Assembly (NCBI GenBank): GCA_002353205.1
Contig: DEJE01000014.1
Span: 1-63,681, forward strand
Length of the DNA stretch: 63,681 bases
Direction: 5' to 3'
DNA from: Prevotella sp. UBA2756
Lineage (GTDB): Bacteria > Bacteroidota > Bacteroidia > Bacteroidales > Bacteroidaceae
A program made the translations under genes and the position numbers. The notes beneath the pieces are model-generated. The model did no database searches, was not told where the DNA came from, and saw nothing but the letters and a program-made list of their open reading frames with translations. Below, in pieces: positions 58,917 through 63,681 of this stretch (within the stretch, counting starts at the first letter, position 1; each line of letters opens with the position of its first letter).

Positions 58917-59483
58917 ATGTCAAGAATAGGAAAATTGCCAATCGCTATCCCTGCTGGCGTTACGGTCGACATCAAGGACCATGTGGTCAGCGTGAAAGGT
59001 CCCAAGGGTGAACTCTCACAGAAGGTGGACCCGTCGATCCTCATCAAGAATGAGGACGGTCATCTTGTTTTCGAAGTAGATGAAAAGAGCCCCGTGAACT
59101 ACAAGCAGAAGCAGGCTTTCCACGGCCTGTACCGTGCGCTGGTGAACAACATGGTCGTCGGCGTGAGCGAGGGCTATAAGAAGGAAATGGAACTCGTCGG
59201 CGTGGGTTACCGCGTGTCGAACCAGGGCAACCTGATCGAGTTCTCGCTGGGTTACACGCACCCCATCTTCATCCAGCTTCCCAAGGAAGTGAAGGTAGAG
59301 ACAAAGATGGAGCGCAACCAGAATCCTCAGATTGTTTTGGAGTCGTGCGACAAGGAGTTGCTCGGACTCATTTGTGCTAAAATTCGTTCTTTCCGTATGC
59401 CTGAGCCTTATAAAGGAAAAGGTATCTTGTTCAAAGGCGAGGTTATCCGCAGAAAGTCTGGTAAGTCGGCTTCAGCTAAGTAA
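58917..59483 (+). CDS. rplF: 50S ribosomal protein L6
   Basis: A 188-residue two-domain protein at the base of the L7/L12 stalk. It starts MSRIGKLPIAIPAGVTVDIK, with VGVGYRVSNQGNLIEFSLGYTHPI in the middle and the C-terminal LICAKIRSFRMPEPYKGKGILFKGEVIRRKSGKSA. Preceded by an AAGGAGGG ribosome-binding site, one of the few strong ones in this operon. Confidence 0.99.
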   Translation: MSRIGKLPIAIPAGVTVDIKDHVVSVKGPKGELSQKVDPSILIKNEDGHLVFEVDEKSPVNYKQKQAFHGLYRALVNNMVVGVSEGYKKEMELVGVGYRVSNQGNLIEFSLGYTHPIFIQLPKEVKVETKMERNQNPQIVLESCDKELLGLICAKIRSFRMPEPYKGKGILFKGEVIRRKSGKSASAK

Positions 59484-59501
59484 TTTTAATTATTTACGAT
59501 T

Positions 59502-59846
59502 ATGACAACAAAGAAAGTAGAAAGACGAATCAAGATAAAGTACAGAATTCGTAAAAGCGTTAACGGAACTGCTGAACGTCCGCGTCTGAGCGTCTTCCGC
59601 AGCAACAAGCAAATCTACGCTCAGGTTATCAACGATCTGACAGGCACCACTCTCGTCGCCGCTTCGTCGCTCGGTATGGAGACCATGCCCAAGAAGGAGC
59701 AGGCTGCCAAGGTGGGCGAAGTGCTCGCAAAGAAGGCTCTCGAGGCCGGTATTACAAAGGTTGTGTTCGACCGTAACGGTTATCTCTATCATGGTCGCGT
59801 GAAGGAGCTTGCTGACGGTGCACGTAAAGGCGGACTTAATTTCTAA
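59502..59846 (+). CDS. rplR: 50S ribosomal protein L18
   Basis: A 114-residue 5S rRNA-binding protein. Family blocks: RIKYRIRKSVNGTAERPRLSVFRSNKQIYAQVINDLTGTTLVAASS, and VFDRNGYLYHGRVKELADGARKGGLNF at the end. Confidence 0.99.
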   Translation: MTTKKVERRIKIKYRIRKSVNGTAERPRLSVFRSNKQIYAQVINDLTGTTLVAASSLGMETMPKKEQAAKVGEVLAKKALEAGITKVVFDRNGYLYHGRVKELADGARKGGLNF

Positions 59847-59852
59847 ACGATT

Positions 59853-60365
59853 ATGGCAATAAATAAAGTTAAGATAAATAGCGACGTTGAGTTGAAGGAC
59901 CGACTGGTTGCTATCAACCGTGTTACAAAGGTGACCAAGGGTGGCCGCACCTTCACATTTGCTGCTATCGTCGTTGTCGGCGACGGCAACGGCGTGATCG
60001 GCTGGGGCCTGGGCAAGGCCGGTGAGGTGACCGCAGCCATCTCCAAGGGTACCGAGGCTGCCAAGAAGAACCTGGTGAAGGTTCCCGTGCTCAAAGGCAC
60101 CATCCCCCATGAGATCGAAGCTCACTACGGCGGTGCGAGGGTGTTCCTCAGACCGGCTGCTGCCGGTACGGGTCTGGTGGCCGGTGGTGCCATGCGTGCC
60201 GTGCTGGAGAGTGTCGGCGTGAAGGACGTGCTTGCCAAGAGCAAGGGCTCTTCGAACCCCCACAACCTGGTGAAGGCTACCATTCTCGCCCTGAGCGAGA
60301 TTCGCGACGCCTATACGATTGCCGGCAACCGTGGCATCAGCATGGATAAAGTGTTTAACGGATAA
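59853..60365 (+). CDS. rpsE: 30S ribosomal protein S5
   Basis: A 170-residue protein at the mRNA entry channel, linked to decoding accuracy. It has the double-stranded-RNA-binding-like domain (LVAINRVTKVTKGGRTFTFAAIVVVGDGNGVIGWGLGKAGEV) and the C-terminal domain (ARVFLRPAAAGTGLVAGGAMRAVLE, KSKGSSNPHNLVKAT). Confidence 0.99.
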   Translation: MAINKVKINSDVELKDRLVAINRVTKVTKGGRTFTFAAIVVVGDGNGVIGWGLGKAGEVTAAISKGTEAAKKNLVKVPVLKGTIPHEIEAHYGGARVFLRPAAAGTGLVAGGAMRAVLESVGVKDVLAKSKGSSNPHNLVKATILALSEIRDAYTIAGNRGISMDKVFNG

Positions 60366-60383
60366 ACGAGGAGAAAGAGAACA

Positions 60384-60560
60384 ATGGCAACAATTAGAAT
60401 CAAGCAGATAAAGAGCAAGATCGGCGCTCCCATTGATCAGAAGCGTACACTTCAGGCCCTGGGGCTTCACAAGATTTCCCAGGAGGTTGAGGTGGAGGAT
60501 AATCCCAGCATCCGCGGCATGATCCGTAAGGTTCACCATCTGGTAACCGTAGTAGAATAA
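60384..60560 (+). CDS. rpmD: 50S ribosomal protein L30
   Basis: A 58-residue protein encoded between rpsE and rplO. Translation from ATG 60384 gives MATIRIKQIKSKIGAPIDQK, then RTLQALGLHKISQEVEVEDN and PSIRGMIRKVHHLVTVVE before TAA. The KSxIG and RTLxxLGL blocks and the terminal VHHLV are typical. A GAGGAGA site lies upstream. Confidence 0.98.
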   Translation: MATIRIKQIKSKIGAPIDQKRTLQALGLHKISQEVEVEDNPSIRGMIRKVHHLVTVVE

Positions 60561-60593
60561 ACATTCGTCAAACGTTAAAACAGAATTCACATT

Positions 60594-61040
60594 ATGAAGT
60601 TGAACAATTTAAAGCCAGCTGAAGGCTCTACACATGCTCGTCGTCGTATCGGTCGCGGTACGGGATCTGGTCTGGGTGGAACGTCTACTCGCGGTCACAA
60701 GGGTGCCAAGGCTCGTTCTGGCTATAAGAAGAAGATTGGATTCGAAGGTGGTCAGATGCCGCTGCAGCGTCGCGTTCCGAAGGCTGGTTTCAAGAATATC
60801 AACCACAAGGAGTATTTCGCTGTCAATTTGTCTACTCTTCAGAAACTGGCAGAGCAGAAGAACCTTACCAAGATTGGTATCGCTGAACTCAAGGAGGCTG
60901 GTCTCACCAACGGCAAAGAACTCGTGAAGATTCTTGGCAACGGTGAACTGAAGGCAAAGATTGAAGTCGAAGCCAACGCCTTCTCTAAGACAGCCGAGGA
61001 AGCTATCAAGGCTGTTGGTGGAATAGCAACTATAATCTAA
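60594..61040 (+). CDS. rplO: 50S ribosomal protein L15
   Basis: A 148-residue late-assembly protein with the long basic Gly-rich N-terminus (MKLNNLKPAEGSTHARRRIGRGTGSGLGGTSTRGHKGAKARSGYKKKIGFEGGQMPLQRRVPKAGF as the conserved pattern) and a globular C-terminus. It is followed 9 bases later by secY. Confidence 0.99.
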   Translation: MKLNNLKPAEGSTHARRRIGRGTGSGLGGTSTRGHKGAKARSGYKKKIGFEGGQMPLQRRVPKAGFKNINHKEYFAVNLSTLQKLAEQKNLTKIGIAELKEAGLTNGKELVKILGNGELKAKIEVEANAFSKTAEEAIKAVGGIATII

Positions 61041-61049
61041 AGAACTTCA

Positions 61050-62396
61050 ATGAAAAAGTTAATAGAGTACCTGAAGAATTGTTGGAAGATTGAGGATTTG
61101 CGCGAGCGGATCCTCATCACCATCCTGTTTGTCGCAATCTATCGTTTCGGCTCTTTTGTCGTGCTTCCGGGTATCGACCCCAACGCACTCAACAATCTGC
61201 AGCAGCAGACGGCGGGCGGCCTGATGTCTCTTCTCGACATGTTCTCAGGTGGTGCCTTCTCGAATGCGTCGATTTTCGCTTTGGGAATCATGCCGTACAT
61301 CTCGGCATCTATCGTCATGCAGCTCCTTGCCGTCGCCGTGCCTTACTTCCAGAAGATGCAGCGCGAGGGCGAGAGTGGTCGTAAGAAGATCATGTGGTAC
61401 ACGCGCCTGCTGACCGTGGCCATCTTGCTGTTCCAGGCTCCTGCCTACCTCATCAACCTGAAGATGCAGGCCGGTCCGGCCCTGTCGTCGGGTGTGTCAT
61501 GGGGATTCTTCATGGTCACGGGCACGATTATCCTCGCTGCCGGTTCCATGTTCATCCTCTGGCTCGGTGAGCGTATCACGGACAAGGGTATCGGCAACGG
61601 TGTGTCGATCATCATTATGATCGGTATCATCGCGCGCCTGCCGCAGGCTTTCGTCCAGGAGGTCGGCTCACGCTTCAATGCAATCTCCGGTGGTGGTCTC
61701 GTGATGTTCATCGTCGAGCTGCTCATCCTCTATGCCGTGGTTTGCGCTGCCATCCTTCTGACCCAGGGCGTTCGCAAGGTGCCCGTGCAGTATGCCAAGC
61801 GTCTGGTGGGCAACAAGCAGTACGGCGGTGCACGTCAGTACATCCCCCTGAAGCTGTTTGCAGCCAACGTGATGCCTATCATCTTCGCACAGGCCGTGAT
61901 GTTCATTCCCCTGACCATCATGCAGGTGTCGTCCGATTCTTCAAGCAACGTGCTCCGTATGTTGCTCGACCGTAACAGCCTGTTGTACAACGTGGTGTTC
62001 GCAATCCTCATCATTGCCTTCACCTACTTCTACACAGCTATTACCCTGAATCCGACACAGATGGCGGAAGACATGAAGCGCAACAACGGATTCATTCCTG
62101 GTGTGAAGCCCGGCAAACCCACTGCCGACTATATCGACACCGTCATGTCGAGAATCACATTCCCCGGATCACTGTTCATCGCGTTCATCGCCATCATGCC
62201 GGCCTTCGCAGGCTTGCTGAACGTGCAGGATGCCTTCTCGCAGTTCTTCGGCGGAACGTCGCTCTTGATTCTCGTCGGTGTGGTGATCGACACGCTCACT
62301 CAGATTGAGAGTCACCTGATGATGCGTCATTACGATGGCTTGCTGAACTCGGGTCGGGTACGCTCGACAAGAAATGGAGTGATTCAGGCATATTGA
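61050..62396 (+). CDS. secY: Protein translocase subunit SecY
   Basis: A 448-residue inner-membrane channel of the Sec translocon with ten transmembrane helices. N-terminal LRERILITILFVAIYRFGSFVVLPGIDP, the plug-region LLDMFSGGAFSNASIFALGIMPYISASIVMQLL, GNGVSIIIMIGIIARLP, and the C-terminal AFGGTSLLI-type LNVQDAFSQFFGGTSLLILVGVVIDTLTQIESHLMMRHY are all in place. It needs SecE and SecG, which are encoded elsewhere. Confidence 0.99.
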   Translation: MKKLIEYLKNCWKIEDLRERILITILFVAIYRFGSFVVLPGIDPNALNNLQQQTAGGLMSLLDMFSGGAFSNASIFALGIMPYISASIVMQLLAVAVPYFQKMQREGESGRKKIMWYTRLLTVAILLFQAPAYLINLKMQAGPALSSGVSWGFFMVTGTIILAAGSMFILWLGERITDKGIGNGVSIIIMIGIIARLPQAFVQEVGSRFNAISGGGLVMFIVELLILYAVVCAAILLTQGVRKVPVQYAKRLVGNKQYGGARQYIPLKLFAANVMPIIFAQAVMFIPLTIMQVSSDSSSNVLRMLLDRNSLLYNVVFAILIIAFTYFYTAITLNPTQMAEDMKRNNGFIPGVKPGKPTADYIDTVMSRITFPGSLFIAFIAIMPAFAGLLNVQDAFSQFFGGTSLLILVGVVIDTLTQIESHLMMRHYDGLLNSGRVRSTRNGVIQAY

Positions 62397-62403
62397 CACG
62401 CTG

Positions 62404-63207
62404 ATGAAGATATTTCTGAAGACTGAAGATGAAATTGAGCTGATGCGCCGGGCGAACCAACTTGTTGGTAAAACGCTCGGCGAATTGGCCAAACATATCA
62501 AGGCTGGCATCTCTACCAAGGAGCTCGACGCCATCGCCGAGGAGTTCATCCGCGACCACGGTGCCATCCCCACGTTCAAAGGTTTCCCCAATCAGGAGGG
62601 CGGCCCCTTTCCGGGCAGTATATGCACCTCGGTCAACGACGTCGTGGTGCATGGCGTCCCCAACGCGACGACCATCCTGAAGGATGGCGACATCATCACC
62701 ATCGACTGCGGGACGTTGCTCGACGGCTTCAACGGCGACTCCGCCTACACGTTCTGCGTGGGCGAGGTGAGCGAAGAGGTCAAGAAGCTGCTCCGCACGA
62801 CGAAGGAAAGCCTCTACCTCGGAATCGAAAACGCTACGGCAGGCAAGCATATCGGCGATATCAGCTATGCTGTGCAGACGCACAACGAGGCGCAGGGCTA
62901 CGGTATCGTCAGGGAACTCACCGGACACGGCATCGGCCGCGAGATGCACGAAGATCCCCCCGTCCCCAACTATGGGCGGCGCGGAAACGGCACGATGCTC
63001 AAAGCCGGCATGTGCATCGCCATCGAACCGATGGTGACCATGGGCAACAAGGCCATCTACATGGATGCCCAGGACCGCTGGACCATCCGCACGCGCGACG
63101 GCCGGCCGGCAGCTCACTTCGAGCACACCATTGCCGTGCGCCGTGGGAAGGCCGAGATATTATCTTCGTTCGAAGAAGTTGAATCAATAGAAGGAAAAAT
63201 ATACTGA
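62404..63207 (+). CDS. map: Methionine aminopeptidase type I
   Basis: A 267-residue dinuclear metalloprotease that removes the initiator methionine. The five metal ligands are present: two Asp in the TIDCGTLLDGFNGDSAYTF region, His in LTGHGIGREMHEDPPVPNYG, Glu in CIAIEPMVTMG and Glu in HFEHTIAV. No N-terminal zinc-finger extension. It starts 7 bases after the secY stop, the usual order in this phylum. Confidence 0.98.
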   Translation: MKIFLKTEDEIELMRRANQLVGKTLGELAKHIKAGISTKELDAIAEEFIRDHGAIPTFKGFPNQEGGPFPGSICTSVNDVVVHGVPNATTILKDGDIITIDCGTLLDGFNGDSAYTFCVGEVSEEVKKLLRTTKESLYLGIENATAGKHIGDISYAVQTHNEAQGYGIVRELTGHGIGREMHEDPPVPNYGRRGNGTMLKAGMCIAIEPMVTMGNKAIYMDAQDRWTIRTRDGRPAAHFEHTIAVRRGKAEILSSFEEVESIEGKIY

Positions 63208-63209
63208 TT

Positions 63210-63428
63210 ATGGCAAAGCAATCCGCGATTGAACAAGATGGAACCATCATTGAGGCATTATCCAATGCCATGTTCCGTGTAGAATTAGAAAACGGAGTGC
63301 TCATCACCGCTCACATTTCTGGTAAGATGCGTATGCACTACATTAAGATCCTGCCCGGCGACAAAGTGAAAGTGGAGATGAGTCCCTATGACCTTACAAA
63401 AGGCAGAATAGTGTTCAGATACAAATAA
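63210..63428 (+). CDS. infA: Translation initiation factor IF-1
   Basis: A 72-residue OB-fold factor that occupies the A site during initiation. Pattern: MAKQSAIEQDGTIIEALSNAMFRVELENGVLITAHISGKMRMHYIKILPGDKVKVEMSPYDLTKGRIVFRYK (the standard length and ends). Two bases after map. Confidence 0.99.
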   Translation: MAKQSAIEQDGTIIEALSNAMFRVELENGVLITAHISGKMRMHYIKILPGDKVKVEMSPYDLTKGRIVFRYK

Positions 63429-63440
63429 ACTTTTAATAAA

Positions 63441-63557
63441 ATGAAGACAAGAGCATCATTAAAGAAACGTACACCCGACTGCAAGATCGTCCGTAGGAAG
63501 GGTCGTCTGTTCGTTATCAACAAGAAGAACCCTAAGTTTAAAATGCGTCAGGGTTAA
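63441..63557 (+). CDS. rpmJ: 50S ribosomal protein L36 (zinc-free type)
   Basis: A 38-residue protein: MKTRASLKKRTPDCKIVRRK then GRLFVINKKNPKFKMRQG and TAA. Only one of the zinc-ligand cysteines of the CxxC type is present (C14), so it is the zinc-independent form. It is encoded 12 bases after infA. Confidence 0.98.
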   Translation: MKTRASLKKRTPDCKIVRRKGRLFVINKKNPKFKMRQG

Positions 63558-63600
63558 TGTTAAATAAGCGTAAATGGAAGGCCGTTTGAATTTTTTTTCA

Positions 63601-63608
63601 TACCTTTG
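63601..63608 (+). promoter_or_regulatory. -7 element before rpsM
   Basis: TACCTTTG, 52 bases before the rpsM start, in the 103-base gap after rpmJ. A TTTG lies only 12 bases upstream, so -33 support is lacking. Confidence 0.6.
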
Positions 63609-63660
63609 CATGCTTTTTTGACAAAATCGATTTTATTTTATCATTATCAATTAATTAACA

Positions 63661-63681
63661 ATGGCAATAAGAATTGTTGGA
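63661..63681 (+). CDS. rpsM: 30S ribosomal protein S13 (5' end only, cut by window edge)
   Basis: Only seven codons are inside the window (MAIRIVG). This is the usual S13 N-terminus and the expected next gene after rpmJ. The assignment rests on these residues and on gene order. Confidence 0.88.

Overview
The window reads as a chromosomal segment of a Bacteroidales bacterium, most likely a Prevotella-type member of Prevotellaceae. Reasons: many intergenic regions carry the Bacteroidetes promoter (TTG or TTTG, 19-21 bases, then TAnnTTTG); Shine-Dalgarno sequences are mostly weak; and the families DUF3467, DUF4254, DUF4956, DUF2490, PepSY-like, 'smalltalk' and secreted proteins ending in a GLYIVNGKK-type tail are typical of the phylum. 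I found no rRNA, tRNA, CRISPR array or recognisable insertion-sequence transposase.

Layout. 1-4.8 kb: 3' part of rpoC with a clean terminator, trpS, and a DUF3467 gene. 4.8-8.1 kb: a small XRE-like regulator, aquaporin and a secreted GH43 glycosidase preceded by a promoter plus a short terminator-ended leader RNA. 8.1-12.8 kb: a leftward operon with a VTC-type polyphosphate polymerase, its DUF4956 membrane partner, a PepSY-like periplasmic protein, a DUF2490 outer-membrane protein, a Sel1-repeat protein and a PAP2-type acid phosphatase. 13.2-17.7 kb: a rightward group with a PAP2 phosphatase fused to a barrel-like domain, a sensor/SpoIIE phosphatase/RsbW-like kinase fusion and a STAS protein (a partner-switching module). 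17.8-24.5 kb: metG, a binding protein and FecCD permease of an ABC importer, cobyric acid synthase and a DUF554 membrane protein. 24.6-27.8 kb: leftward M15 peptidase, rubredoxin, GT9 glycosyltransferase, DUF4254 and a 30-residue smalltalk protein. 28.5-32.9 kb: a 1361-residue surface protein and a tiny acidic protein. 33.2-34.85 kb: an AAA/PD-(D/E)XK ATPase gene bounded by two ~67-bp hairpins that are inverted copies of each other. 34.9-37.05 kb: a secreted subtilisin-like protease.

37.4 kb to the end is the str/S10/spc ribosomal cluster: rpsL, rpsG, fusA, rpsJ, then an interruption of about 10.7 kb (41.2-51.8 kb) holding a leftward group of one tiny acidic protein gene and two giant surface-protein genes, then rplC through secY, map, infA, rpmJ and the first codons of rpsM. 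rplC, cut off from rpsJ, has its own promoter and a hairpin leader.

The strongest candidates for something undescribed are: the hairpin-bounded ATPase cassette; the pair of tiny proteins (84 and 78 residues) sharing a YIxP start and an LWDD acidic end, each next to giant secreted proteins; the six-gene polyphosphate-type operon; the split S10 operon; and a composite intergenic repeat made of a GC-rich palindrome plus 7-8-nt tandem arrays. All functional statements are from reading the sequence and recalling families; no search was run.
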